Notes: generated by a model from the sequence alone, not told the origin. A stretch of DNA of 64,000 nt from Puia dinghuensis (GCF_014642875.1 NZ_BMJC01000001.1:725335-789334); one strand, 5' to 3'. Counted from the first letter of the stretch, positions 43,228 through 51,023 are shown. A program made the numbers and translations.

Positions 43228-43269
43228 AGCGGCCATCCAGCTTTTTTGCCCTGGTGGCCGCTTTTGTTT
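43228..43269 (+). terminator. Rho-independent terminator after secG
   Basis: A long stem (AGCGGCCA-T-CCAG pairing with CTGG-TGGCCGCT) with a loop of about 10 nt is followed by TTTTGTTT. It lies 18 nt past the secG stop and closes the miaB-sigma54-lptE-secG unit. Confidence 0.85.
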
Positions 43270-43294
43270 ATATTAGGCCACCAATCGAATATCT

Positions 43295-44335
43295 ATGAAG
43301 AAGTTCATTTTAGGCTTTGTTCTTATCCTGTTGGTCGTCGGGGTCTTCGCCGGCTGGCGGTTGTTTGGCTCTGCTACGGCTTTTAGCGGTGAGAATTATT
43401 ACTTATACATTCACAATGGGATGACCTATGAACAGGTGTTGGATACCCTCAAAGAAGAGAATGTACTAAAAAGCCCGGCCTTTTTTAATTTCCTGGCCGC
43501 CAGAATGGATTACCCCCAAAACGTACGTGCAGGGAAATATGAGATCAAGAGAGGGATGAGCCTGCTCGCCATCCTGCGGATGCTGCACAATGGCCGCCAG
43601 GTTCCGGTGAAGATCGTCATCACCAAATTCCGCACCCTGGAAGGCCTGGCCTCGGCCATCGGCAAAAAGCTGGAATGCGATTCGGCCGACCTTGGCAGTT
43701 ACCTTCACAACAATGATTCGTTGCAGGCCTTTGGACTCGATTCCAATACGGTGATGGCAATGGTCGTGCCCAATACCTATACGTATTTCTGGAATACGGC
43801 TCCTTCGGGGGTGTTTAGGAAAATGTATACTGCCTATAAGGCCTGGTGGACACCCGACCGGATAGAGGCGGCAAAAGCCAGGGGTCTAACCCCGGTGACG
43901 GCGACCATTCTGGCCTCCATCGTGGAGGAAGAGACGACTGTCGAGGCGGACAAGGGCAAGATCGCCAGTGTCTATCTCAACCGGATGGCCAAGGGTATCC
44001 GCCTTTCTGCCGACCCAACCATCAAGTATGCCCTGCGGGATTTCGATCTTCGGCGCATCTATGATAAGTATTTACTGGTGGAGTCGCCCTATAACACGTA
44101 TCAGCATGAAGGCCTGCCCCCCGGACCGATCTGTACGCCGTCTGAAGCTACGCTGAAAGATGTGCTTGCGTCACCGGCAACCGACTACCTGTATTTTGTA
44201 GCCAAGCCCGATTTTTCGGGTTATTCCAATTTTGCCGCCACCTATAAAGAGCACCTGGCTTACGCCAAAGCCTATCGGGATGCCCTGGACAAGCAGCAGG
44301 CCATCAAGGCCGGTGCGGACAGCCTGAAGAAGTGA
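43295..44335 (+). CDS. mltG: Endolytic murein transglycosylase MltG (YceG-like)
   Basis: A 346-residue membrane-anchored protein: one N-terminal helix (MKKFILGFVLILLVVGVFAG), a LysM-like region (YLYIHNGMTYEQVLDTLKEE), and the YceG catalytic domain with the key glutamate in ILASIVEEETT. RLSADPTIKYALRDFD and YNTYQHEGLPPGPICTPSEA are conserved family blocks. MltG cuts nascent glycan strands and so ends peptidoglycan polymerisation. It begins downstream of the secG terminator, and the YihY gene starts next to its stop (ATG at 44362, or an overlapping GTG at 44332). Confidence 0.95.
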   Translation: MKKFILGFVLILLVVGVFAGWRLFGSATAFSGENYYLYIHNGMTYEQVLDTLKEENVLKSPAFFNFLAARMDYPQNVRAGKYEIKRGMSLLAILRMLHNGRQVPVKIVITKFRTLEGLASAIGKKLECDSADLGSYLHNNDSLQAFGLDSNTVMAMVVPNTYTYFWNTAPSGVFRKMYTAYKAWWTPDRIEAAKARGLTPVTATILASIVEEETTVEADKGKIASVYLNRMAKGIRLSADPTIKYALRDFDLRRIYDKYLLVESPYNTYQHEGLPPGPICTPSEATLKDVLASPATDYLYFVAKPDFSGYSNFAATYKEHLAYAKAYRDALDKQQAIKAGADSLKK

Positions 44336-44361
44336 TACAGGAATCCATTCGCGCACATGTT

Positions 44362-45345
44362 ATGATCAAACTAGAACGAAAGCTATACAACAGCGCCCCT
44401 TTCCGCTTCCTGGTAGCCAGGAGTAAAAAGATCGTTTTACCAGGTTTCCAAGGCAGCCCCCTCTACGATGTCATCACCTTTTTCCTCGGCCAGGTGAAGA
44501 AGGTAGGTTTTAATGACAGGGCCCGGTCGATCGCCTTTAGCTTTCTGACGGCCATTCCCGCCGCCACGATCTTTATCTGCACCCTTATTCCCTATCTGCC
44601 GGTGTCCAAACAGATAGAACGGCAGCTGTTGAATCTCACAAGGGATATCACTCCCAATCAGAATGCCTACGACGTAGTGAGTAAATTCCTGGAAGATTTC
44701 CTCGACAAGCCCCGCGTAGGCCTGCTGTCCTTTGGTTTTGTGCTGGCCCTCTTCTATTCTTCCAACGCGATGATCGGGATCATGCACTCTTTTAACAAAT
44801 CGCTTATCTATAATACCCGGCGCAATGCCTTCCAGAGCCGATGGATGGCCATCAAGCTCACCAGCCTGGTGCTATTTATGGTCATCGCCTCCGTGTCAAT
44901 CCTCGTCACCCAGGCCGAACTGTTGCGCGACATTCTCAAGGCCCTGCATTTCAGCACTAAGGACCACAGCGCCCGGTGGCTTTTCCGGACGCTGCGCTGG
45001 ATCGTGATCATCCCGCTTTTCTATGTCACCATCGCCTGCATATACAAATATGGCCCGGCCGTGCGTGGCCGATGGTCCCTCTGGGCGCCGGGGACCTTTC
45101 TGGCCACCTTCCTGACCATCCTCACCACCATGGGTTTCTCCTACTGGGTGAACCACTTCGGAACCTACAATAAAGTCTACGGCAGCATCGGTACCATCAT
45201 GATACTCATGCTATTGGTCTATTTCAATTCGCTGGTGCTGCTCATCGGCTACGAATTGAATGTAAGTATCCATCATGTGAAGGTCATGGCCGGGGAAGGT
45301 GATAGCCGGGGAAAAGCGGTAACTTTATCGGACAAAACCTTGTAG
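44362..45345 (+). CDS. YihY/BrkB-family inner-membrane protein
   Basis: A 327-residue membrane protein with about six helices. Family blocks seen are ARSIAFSFLTAIPAATIFIC, LLSFGFVLALFYSSNAMIGI, MHSFNKSLIY and YGSIGTIMILMLLVYFNSLV, ending in ELNVSIHH. YihY/BrkB proteins were once thought to be RNase BN; they are now considered transporters or unknown membrane factors. I chose the ATG at 44362; a GTG at 44332 overlaps the mltG stop. It is cotranscribed with mltG and a redoxin gene that starts 1 nt after its stop. Confidence 0.87.
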   Translation: MIKLERKLYNSAPFRFLVARSKKIVLPGFQGSPLYDVITFFLGQVKKVGFNDRARSIAFSFLTAIPAATIFICTLIPYLPVSKQIERQLLNLTRDITPNQNAYDVVSKFLEDFLDKPRVGLLSFGFVLALFYSSNAMIGIMHSFNKSLIYNTRRNAFQSRWMAIKLTSLVLFMVIASVSILVTQAELLRDILKALHFSTKDHSARWLFRTLRWIVIIPLFYVTIACIYKYGPAVRGRWSLWAPGTFLATFLTILTTMGFSYWVNHFGTYNKVYGSIGTIMILMLLVYFNSLVLLIGYELNVSIHHVKVMAGEGDSRGKAVTLSDKTL

Positions 45346-45346
45346 T

Positions 45347-45961
45347 ATGAAGAAGCTGTTTTTTATGGGCCTTTTCCTGCCTGTCCTCGCTCTTCTTTCT
45401 TTTTATCCGGTTCGTTCGAGAAAGGGCAGTCTGCCGATCGGCGCCGCACTGCCAAAAGCGGAAGTCCTGGTCAAGGATGTTTCCGGTAAACATATCAGCC
45501 TTCGGGACGTAAAAAGGGACAACGGACTGCTGGTGATGTTCTCCTGCAATACCTGTCCCTATGTTATCCGCAATCAAAGCCGCACAAAGGAGGTCTGCAC
45601 CTATGCCGGCGACCATCACATCGGCGTTATCCTCTTAAATGCGAATGAGGGTGACCGTAATGACGGCAACTCCTTCGAAGCGATGCAGGCCTATGCCAAA
45701 TCGCAGGGGTACAACTGGTATTATGCGCTGGATGGCAACAGTGTCCTCGCCGATGCGTTTGGCGCCACCCGGACGCCGGAATGCTTTCTTTTCGACAAAA
45801 ATGGGGTACTGGTCTATCATGGCGCCATCGATGACTCCCCCGGCGACGAGCAGCAGGTAAAACGGCATCACCTGCAGATGGCCATCGACGAGCTATTGTC
45901 AGGCAAGGCGGTGACAGTGAAGGAGACCCGGTCGGTCGGTTGCAGCATCAGCAGAGCGTAG
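45347..45961 (+). CDS. Exported thioredoxin-like redoxin (AhpC/TSA type)
   Basis: A 204-residue protein with an N-terminal hydrophobic leader (MKKLFFMGLFLPVLALLSFY). The thioredoxin fold has the active site CNTC (Cys67, Cys70) in VMFSCNTCPYVIRNQSR and ends FGATRTPECFLFDKNGVLVY (with the cis-Pro), then HGAIDDSPGDEQQV. It is probably a periplasmic thiol-disulfide oxidoreductase or peroxiredoxin-like protein. A second Cys pair is not visible. Its start is 1 nt past the YihY stop. It converges on a second thioredoxin-like gene. Confidence 0.85.
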   Translation: MKKLFFMGLFLPVLALLSFYPVRSRKGSLPIGAALPKAEVLVKDVSGKHISLRDVKRDNGLLVMFSCNTCPYVIRNQSRTKEVCTYAGDHHIGVILLNANEGDRNDGNSFEAMQAYAKSQGYNWYYALDGNSVLADAFGATRTPECFLFDKNGVLVYHGAIDDSPGDEQQVKRHHLQMAIDELLSGKAVTVKETRSVGCSISRA

Positions 45962-45970
45962 CGTGCAACC

Positions 45971-46504
45971 CTAGGGCGCCGGCTTAAGCATTTCTTTTAT
46001 CTCCAGGTCTACCTGGGGTTCTGTCAGCTGCCGGTCGAAAAACCGGCGGTAATGGGTTTTGTTGTTGATGAAGAGCGAGCAAGGGATACCGCCTGTCCAT
46101 CGCGCATCCACTTTTGGACAGAAATAGTCGGCATCGGTTTCGTTGAGCCAGACGAGGCGCGCAGTATAGGCATGGCTTTGTGCAAAGGCGGCGATGCGCG
46201 CAGGGAAATAATCGGGCAGGTCGAGGCTAACGAGCACGAGCTCTACCCCACTCCCGGCATAACGGTCGACAGTCGTCTGAAAATAGGGTATCTCTTTGTT
46301 ACAAGGAGCACAGAAAGTGGCCCAGAAGTTAATAATAAGCGGATGGTCGCTGCGGGCGATGAGGTCTTGAAGGTCGGTGATCTTCATTTTCTGGACGGCC
46401 GGGACGGACTGGACGGCCGGTGCTGGCGCAGGCAGGCTGTCATATCCGTTGGCACGGGCGGCGGCGAGTCCGGAAAGCAATATCAAAGTCAATAAGATTC
46501 GCAT
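45971..46504 (-). CDS. TlpA/ResA-like periplasmic thioredoxin
   Basis: A 177-residue protein with a signal peptide (MRILLTLILLSGLAAARA). It has the thioredoxin core PLIINFWATFCAPCNKEIPY with active-site CAPC (Cys65, Cys68) and a cis-Pro region GGIPCSLFIN. TlpA/ResA proteins reduce disulfides in cytochrome c maturation or envelope proteins. It converges on the redoxin gene with a 9-nt gap and lies 7 nt downstream of trmH on the same strand, so trmH and this gene form an operon. Confidence 0.88.
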   Translation of the reverse strand: MRILLTLILLSGLAAARANGYDSLPAPAPAVQSVPAVQKMKITDLQDLIARSDHPLIINFWATFCAPCNKEIPYFQTTVDRYAGSGVELVLVSLDLPDYFPARIAAFAQSHAYTARLVWLNETDADYFCPKVDARWTGGIPCSLFINNKTHYRRFFDRQLTEPQVDLEIKEMLKPAP

Positions 46505-46511
46505 ACACTAT

Positions 46512-47123
46512 TCATTTTGCTTGGTCTTGAGGAGTAACAAGCTGCCCCCTACTCCATTCTTTCAATAATTGATCATAACGGGCAGGCGACAGGCCGGGCC
46601 GGTCGTATTGTCCCCCTGCCACCTTCTGGCGGAAGGCTTCATAAAGGGTAACCGCGCAGGCCACGGAAATATTCAGGGATTTGATGATGCCTACCTGCGG
46701 AATGATGAAATTACCATCTGCGAGCGCGCGGATCTCATCGCTGACACCCGAATGTTCGTTGCCAAAGATAAGGGCGATCCTCCCGGTAAGGTCCATCTCA
46801 TATAAGGATACGGCGTCGCTGGAAAGATGGGTGGCGAAGATGCGATCTGCCCTTTTCCTCAAGTCAGCAAGACATTCCGCCGCGTCGGAATACTGATGGA
46901 TAGTGAGCCATTGGGCGGCGCTGCTGCTGCTTTTGGCCCCCCATTTCTTATGCCGGGGAATACGGGTATTCAAGACGTAGAGATCCTGTACTCCTACCGC
47001 GTCGCAGGTGCGCATTACGGCCGAAATATTGTGCGGATCGAAGACGTTTTCCAGTACGATGGTGATGTTCTCCTGTCTTTTGTCGAGCACGCTGGTGATC
47101 CTTTCTTCTCTTTCCGGGGTCAT
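46512..47123 (-). CDS. trmH: TrmH-family (SpoU) tRNA/rRNA 2'-O-ribose methyltransferase
   Basis: A 203-residue SPOUT methyltransferase. The three SpoU motifs are visible: VLENVFDPHNISAVMRTCDA (motif 1), RIALIFGNEHSGVSDEIRAL (motif 2) and IIPQVGIIKSLNISVACAVT (motif 3). The overall layout, TrmH-like with an N-terminal TPEREERITSVLDKR, fits tRNA Gm18 methyltransferase. The exact substrate is inferred. I used the ATG at 47123; longer in-frame starts overlap clpS. It is divergent from clpS with a 75-nt gap. Confidence 0.85.
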   Translation of the reverse strand: MTPEREERITSVLDKRQENITIVLENVFDPHNISAVMRTCDAVGVQDLYVLNTRIPRHKKWGAKSSSSAAQWLTIHQYSDAAECLADLRKRADRIFATHLSSDAVSLYEMDLTGRIALIFGNEHSGVSDEIRALADGNFIIPQVGIIKSLNISVACAVTLYEAFRQKVAGGQYDRPGLSPARYDQLLKEWSRGQLVTPQDQAK

Positions 47124-47150
47124 AAGACACAAAATTACGTCAAAGGGGCC

Positions 47151-47180
47151 TTGTACGGGCAACCGAAATATGTAATTTTG
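47151..47180 (+). promoter_or_regulatory. Promoter of clpS-aat
   Basis: TAATTTTG (47173-47180) matches the TAnnTTTG -7 box, and TTG (47151-47153) lies 19 bp upstream, the best -33/-7 spacing in this window. The clpS ATG follows 18 nt downstream. Confidence 0.75.
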
Positions 47181-47198
47181 CAGAAAGAAGCACGCCCT

Positions 47199-47522
47199 AT
47201 GCCCAAATCTATATATACCGTGGATCTGGTGAATAACCCAAAGACCGTCGAATGGGAAGATGTTGATGTTCTGACGGCGACCGACGATCCTTTTAGCCTC
47301 ATCGTCTGGAATGATGAAGTGAACACTTTTGAGTGGGTGATAGAGACATTGATGGAAGTATGCGGGCAAACACAGGAGCAGGCCGAGCAATGCGCCATGA
47401 TCATCCACACCAAAGGAAAATATGCGGTGAAGCGTGGGTCTTATGATGAACTCAAGCCGCAATGTGATGCCATTACCGATCGGGGCATCGGCGCTACCAT
47501 CGAAATACTTTCCGAGTCTTAA
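47199..47522 (+). CDS. clpS: ATP-dependent Clp protease adaptor ClpS
   Basis: A 107-residue adaptor. The ClpS core is FSLIVWNDEVNTFEWVIETL, with the N-end-residue-binding pocket residues Asn and Asp of WNDEVNT, and HTKGKYAVKRGSYDELKP, which contacts ClpA. The N-terminus is about 30 residues longer than in E. coli. ClpS carries proteins with Leu, Phe, Trp or Tyr N-termini to ClpAP. An in-frame upstream extension is rejected as it lies in trmH. aat follows 15 nt later, so both arms of the N-degron pathway are in one operon. Confidence 0.95.
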   Translation: MPKSIYTVDLVNNPKTVEWEDVDVLTATDDPFSLIVWNDEVNTFEWVIETLMEVCGQTQEQAEQCAMIIHTKGKYAVKRGSYDELKPQCDAITDRGIGATIEILSES

Positions 47523-47537
47523 ATCCGGGACAGCCCC

Positions 47538-48185
47538 ATGTCCCTTTTCATCTTAAATAATGAGCTTCTCTTTCCCCCCGTCCATCTGGCCGAACCCGAC
47601 GGGTTGTTGGCTATTGGCGGCGATCTGTCGATAGAAAGGCTGCTGCTGGCCTATCGCCACGGCATCTTCCCCTGGTATGAGGGCCAGCATATTCTATGGT
47701 GGTGTCCCGATCCGCGGTTTGTACTCTTTCCCAAAGAGCTGAAGGAAAGCAAGAGCATGAAACAGCTTCACAAACGAAATATCTTTGACTTCCGGACGGA
47801 TACGGCCTTTAGCGAAGTGATCACCAACTGCAAGACCATCGCCCGGCGCGGCCAGGAAAGCACCTGGATCACCGATGAGGTGAAGGCGGCCTATACACGG
47901 CTGCATGAAGCGGGAATTGCCCACAGCGCGGAAGCCTGGTATGAAGGAGACCTCGTAGGCGGGTTATATGGTGTCCGGATGGGAAAGGTATTTTTTGGTG
48001 AAAGCATGTTCAGCAAGGTCAGCAACGCCAGTAAATATGCGTTTATCCGTTATGTACAACAATTGCAGGCAGAAGGCGTGATGCTCATCGACTGCCAGGT
48101 CTATACCGAGCATCTGGAAAGCCTTGGCGCAAGAATGATCGCCCGCGAAGATTTTATCACGCTGCTCGATCGGTTTATACCCTGA
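47538..48185 (+). CDS. aat: Leucyl/phenylalanyl-tRNA-protein transferase
   Basis: A 215-residue enzyme of the Aat family: FPPVHLAEPDGLLAIGGDLS, the HGIFPWYEG motif, WWCPDPR, HEAGIAHSAEAWY and VFFGESMFSKVSNASK are all conserved. It adds Leu or Phe to proteins starting with Lys or Arg, making them ClpS substrates. It is directly downstream of clpS, with a start 15 nt away, and its mRNA ends at the hairpin near 48267. Confidence 0.95.
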   Translation: MSLFILNNELLFPPVHLAEPDGLLAIGGDLSIERLLLAYRHGIFPWYEGQHILWWCPDPRFVLFPKELKESKSMKQLHKRNIFDFRTDTAFSEVITNCKTIARRGQESTWITDEVKAAYTRLHEAGIAHSAEAWYEGDLVGGLYGVRMGKVFFGESMFSKVSNASKYAFIRYVQQLQAEGVMLIDCQVYTEHLESLGARMIAREDFITLLDRFIP

Positions 48186-48229
48186 CAAGGCATTTTCTTC
48201 CTACCTGTAAAAGAATCGATTCCCGCAAC

Positions 48230-48243
48230 ATTGCATATGCAAT
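48230..48243. promoter_or_regulatory. Perfect 14-bp palindrome, candidate operator
   Basis: ATTGCATATGCAAT is a perfect inverted repeat upstream of a -7-like box (TATACTTG, 48254-48261, one mismatch to TAnnTTTG). It lies in the 144-nt gap between aat and the beta-barrel gene. A dimeric regulator site is plausible. Confidence 0.4.
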
Positions 48244-48266
48244 AAATTTCGAATATACTTGCCTCA

Positions 48267-48302
48267 AGTGAATCCACCTAGTATTGGGGATTCGCTTTTT
48301 TA
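48267..48302 (+). terminator. Terminator-like hairpin between aat and the beta-barrel gene
   Basis: AGTGAATCC (48267-48275) pairs with GGATTCGCT (48288-48296), with one wobble pair, and is followed by six T residues. It would end the clpS-aat transcript. If the -7-like box just upstream is used, the hairpin would sit in the leader of the 48330 gene and could attenuate it. Confidence 0.65.
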
Positions 48303-48329
48303 TCTAATAACCCGTAAAAACCATTAAGC

Positions 48330-48950
48330 ATGAAAAAGATCCTTTTTGCAGGATTTGCTCTTCTCTTTTTTACTACCGTAGTCAACGCACAGCTCTTCAA
48401 TCCCTTCAAAGTAGACATCTCCGCCGGTGCGGCCATTCCGGCGGGAACAGGCTCAAAGGCCGGTGTGCTATTCGCCCTGGAACCCAAGTTCTCGCCCATC
48501 AGCAAACTGGCTGTAGGCCTGCGGCTCGAAGCGGCCATCACGGGTCGCGGCTACGTATCCAGCAGCAGCCAGCAAGGCAGCTCCAGTGTAGTGGCCAGCG
48601 GCAATGTAGCGGCCAGTGCTTCCTATCTGGCAACATGCGACTATTATCTGCCCGGCATTATCTTCCGTCCCTTTGTCGGCGCCGGCACGGGTATTTATAG
48701 CCTCGCCAGCGAGTCTTTCAGTGTCAACGGGCAAAACACCTCTGTCAGCCAGACTGCGGGCACCAAATTCGGTGGTATGACCCGCGTGGGTTTTGAATTA
48801 AGGCACTTCCGGCTCGCCCTTGAGTACAATTTCATCGGCAAAACCACGATAACGGCCAGTGACGGTTACGGCAACACATTGGTAACGACTGGCAAGAACA
48901 GCTATGCCGGTATCAAGATCGGCTTCTTCCTTGGTGGTGGAAGGAAATAA
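48330..48950 (+). CDS. Outer-membrane beta-barrel protein, 206 aa
   Basis: A secreted protein with signal peptide MKKILFAGFALLFFTTVVNA (cut before Q). The mature part alternates like a small eight-strand barrel and has the Gly/Ala-rich strand FKVDISAGAAIPAGTGSKAG, FRPFVGAGTGIYSLASESFS and RVGFELRHFRLALEYNFIGK. It ends SYAGIKIGFFLGGGRK. This fits the OMP_b-brl-type family of Bacteroidota; the function is unknown. It is a single-gene unit between two hairpins. Confidence 0.8.
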   Translation: MKKILFAGFALLFFTTVVNAQLFNPFKVDISAGAAIPAGTGSKAGVLFALEPKFSPISKLAVGLRLEAAITGRGYVSSSSQQGSSSVVASGNVAASASYLATCDYYLPGIIFRPFVGAGTGIYSLASESFSVNGQNTSVSQTAGTKFGGMTRVGFELRHFRLALEYNFIGKTTITASDGYGNTLVTTGKNSYAGIKIGFFLGGGRK

Positions 48951-48964
48951 CTTCTTCGTCTGCG

Positions 48965-48996
48965 AGGGGTCCATCTTATCCGATGGGCCCCTTTAT
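48965..48996 (+). terminator. Terminator of the 48330-48950 gene
   Basis: The 11-bp stem AGGGGTCCATC / GATGGGCCCCT, with one wobble and a 6-nt loop, is followed by a weak T run. It overlaps the final codons of the opposing exonuclease/GIY-YIG gene, so it may act for the plus strand only. Confidence 0.7.
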
Positions 48997-50352
48997 TATT
49001 TTAGAAGGCCATCGCTCTGCGTGAGCATAGATGAGACCCCGCATATAGTCATTCTCGGGATAGCGGGTGAGATAGGATTTGAGATCGGTGGTGTCATAGA
49101 TCACTGTGTCCGCTGGCAGATAGCCCATGCCGTAAAGCCGCCCCTTTTCGATGAGGATGCAACTTTTTTCTTCGGCATGACGGCCACGATCCATCAACGT
49201 AAAACTGGGCAGGCTTTTCAGCAGGGCGGAGATGGCCTCTTCTACCCTCGCGTTATAGCTTTCCGGCGGCTCCTGGTGTTCGCAAGCCCCCTTACAGTAG
49301 CCCTCTCGGATGCCTTCACAGGTGTCGTCCCCTTTCTGGATAAAACACAGCCGGGGGCAGAGATTGTATTCACGGATCAATTTCCGCAGGAGGTTCTGGC
49401 CCTCCAGCAGCAGGGAGAAAGTATAGATGGGTTGCAACTGTTTCTTCCGCTTTTCAAGGATCAGCCGGGAATAGCCGTTACGGTCTTCGTAGACGTACAG
49501 GCCATAGGAGGGTTCAAACCGTTTCAGGCTTCGGTTATACACCGGCCAGAGACGCTTGATCTCGACGCATTCCAACAGGAAGGCCATCAGTTCTGTACCG
49601 GTGATCTCATGGGAGATGGAATAGATGTTGCGAAGAAACTCCTGCTTCTGTTTGCCCGTCTTATTATTGGAAAAATGGCTGCTGACCCGGTGGCGCAGGT
49701 TCTTGGCCTTGCCGACATAGATCACTTTCCCCTTCTGGTCGTGAAAATAATAAACGCCGGGTAGCTGGGGTAGCCCATCGAGCTGTTCGGCAGGCAGGTG
49801 TATCGGCAGGTATTGCTCCTTGTTCCTACCCTTTAACATTCCCCGGATGACCTCCAGGCCGCCGGCCTGCAATATCTTCTCGAAGAGCAGGACGGTGGCG
49901 TTGGCGTCGCCGCCCGCACGGTGCCGGTTGGGGATGGAGATGCCAAGATGCTGACAGATATTGCCCAGGCTATAGCTCGGGGCGCCGGGAAAGACCTTCC
50001 GGCTAAGCCTCACCGTACAAAGCTTCCGGCTGTCAAGGTGAAAGCCACAGTCCTTCAGCTGGCTATGGAGAAAGGAATAGTCGAAGTTTACATTGTGCGC
50101 AACAAAAACCGCATCCTTCAGCCATTCATAGATGATAGGCGCTAGCTCGTCAAAAGAAGGCGCCCCTGCCACCATTTCGTCGGAGATGCCGGTGAGCGCC
50201 TGGACATACCGGGGGATGGTCATACCGGGCCGGACCAGGGTCTCATAACGCTTAAGCTCCCGATTCCCATCATGTAACACAATAGCAACTTCTGTTATGG
50301 CGTTATTAGCCGCATAACCCCCGGTGGTCTCTATATCGACTATCGCATACAT
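48976..50352 (-). CDS. DnaQ-like exonuclease fused to a UvrC-like GIY-YIG nuclease
   Basis: A 458-residue fusion. Residues 1-165 are a DEDDh 3'-5' exonuclease: MYAIVDIETTGGYAANNAIT (Asp, Glu), FVAHNVNFDYSFL (Asp) and NRHRAGGDANATV (His, Asp). Residues about 195-275 are a GIY-YIG domain: LPGVYYFHDQKGKVIYVGKA, then NLRHRVSSHF, like UvrC and Cho. The C-terminal third, with several cysteines (LCPRLCFIQKGDDTCEGIRE), resembles the Cys-rich region of UvrC-like proteins. It probably processes damaged or branched DNA. Such fusions are known in Bacteroidota but their role is not well defined. Confidence 0.9.
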   Translation of the reverse strand: MYAIVDIETTGGYAANNAITEVAIVLHDGNRELKRYETLVRPGMTIPRYVQALTGISDEMVAGAPSFDELAPIIYEWLKDAVFVAHNVNFDYSFLHSQLKDCGFHLDSRKLCTVRLSRKVFPGAPSYSLGNICQHLGISIPNRHRAGGDANATVLLFEKILQAGGLEVIRGMLKGRNKEQYLPIHLPAEQLDGLPQLPGVYYFHDQKGKVIYVGKAKNLRHRVSSHFSNNKTGKQKQEFLRNIYSISHEITGTELMAFLLECVEIKRLWPVYNRSLKRFEPSYGLYVYEDRNGYSRLILEKRKKQLQPIYTFSLLLEGQNLLRKLIREYNLCPRLCFIQKGDDTCEGIREGYCKGACEHQEPPESYNARVEEAISALLKSLPSFTLMDRGRHAEEKSCILIEKGRLYGMGYLPADTVIYDTTDLKSYLTRYPENDYMRGLIYAHAERWPSKIIKGPIG

Positions 50353-50428
50353 GCTTTCAACCCCCGGACCCTATTGCAAAGGTGGGTCTGTAAAGGTAAG
50401 ATTTTTGTTCCGTACCCTTATGAATGGA

Positions 50429-50454
50429 CCACAGGAATACACCTGTGGCGTTTT
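50429..50454 (+). other. Stem-loop upstream of micro-ORF 1
   Basis: CCACAGG (50429-50435) pairs with CCTGTGG (50442-50448) and is followed by CGTTTT. It lies about 30 nt upstream of the 50482 ATG. It may be a weak terminator or a leader structure of the short gene. Confidence 0.4.
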
Positions 50455-50481
50455 GATTATTTAACCTAAATCCAAATCTGT

Positions 50482-50610
50482 ATGGAACAAATGGACACAT
50501 TCAAGGCTGAAGAAGGCCAGGCAAAAGAAAGTACTGTAATGGTTTTTATCACCGCATTCCTTTATTTCGCCGCCATTCTGTCTTTTGCGTATTTATTTAC
50601 AATGTCTTAG
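50482..50610 (+). CDS. Micro-ORF 1: 42-aa single-helix membrane protein
   Basis: The ATG at 50482 gives a charged start (MEQMDTFKAEEGQAKEST) and one membrane helix (VMVFITAFLYFAAILSFAYL), ending FTMS and TAG at 50610. The hydrophobic helix and short charged N-terminus look like accessory subunits of respiratory complexes, but no family match can be claimed. It lies in the interval between the exonuclease fusion and valS with a second similar ORF. Coding is supported only by composition and by the paired arrangement. Confidence 0.5.
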   Translation: MEQMDTFKAEEGQAKESTVMVFITAFLYFAAILSFAYLFTMS

Positions 50611-50649
50611 AAGGGGTAAAAAAGTATTTCCTGATCTCGAAAAATGTAC

Positions 50650-50657
50650 TATTTTTG
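50650..50657 (+). promoter_or_regulatory. -7 box upstream of micro-ORF 2
   Basis: TATTTTTG matches TAnnTTTG exactly, but no TTG is found at the usual distance upstream. The micro-ORF 2 ATG is 140 nt downstream, so the transcript would have a long leader. Confidence 0.4.
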
Positions 50658-50797
50658 CGATAGTACTGCTTATTCTACGACCTTCAGACAGGCAACCTTC
50701 CACGCCAACTTCACTGAGAAACCGTTTTCTTCAAATTTCCGATTCCCTTTGAAACCCATTTATTTTAATCATTTGGTTTCACCCTAAAAAATTTGTT

Positions 50798-50911
50798 ATG
50801 AAAAAGGTATTTCAATCCATCCATCTCGGAGAAACAGCGAAAACTGCATTACTGGCCATCGGTTTTATTGCGCTGGTGATGTTCCTGTCCTACCTGTATT
50901 GGTTTGCATAG
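50798..50911 (+). CDS. Micro-ORF 2: 37-aa single-helix membrane protein
   Basis: The ATG at 50798, after an A-rich stretch typical of Bacteroidota starts, gives MKKVFQSIHLGETAKTALLA, then IGFIALVMFLSYLYWFA and TAG. It has one membrane helix with aromatic residues at its end, like micro-ORF 1, although no alignment beyond FLSYLY/LSFAYL is claimed. A clear terminator follows at 50986 and a -7 box lies upstream, so a discrete small transcript is likely. Confidence 0.55.
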   Translation: MKKVFQSIHLGETAKTALLAIGFIALVMFLSYLYWFA

Positions 50912-50985
50912 GCTTACGATAGAACAGTTCTTACCCGCCCTTGTTTCTGCATGGCGGCCTATATACGCGTAAAAAAATTCAAACC

Positions 50986-51013
50986 ATTCCCCAGTCATGG
51001 GGAATTTTTTTTT
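50986..51013 (+). terminator. Rho-independent terminator after micro-ORF 2
   Basis: The 7-bp stem ATTCCCC / GGGGAAT with a 6-nt loop is followed by a run of nine T residues. It lies 74 nt past the micro-ORF stop, which supports a real transcript for it. Confidence 0.85.
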
Positions 51014-51023
51014 GCCTGATTCG

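Noticed and set aside
46827-47198. 124-codon N-terminal extension of clpS
   Set aside because: It lies antisense within trmH; the promoter with exact spacing is downstream of it.
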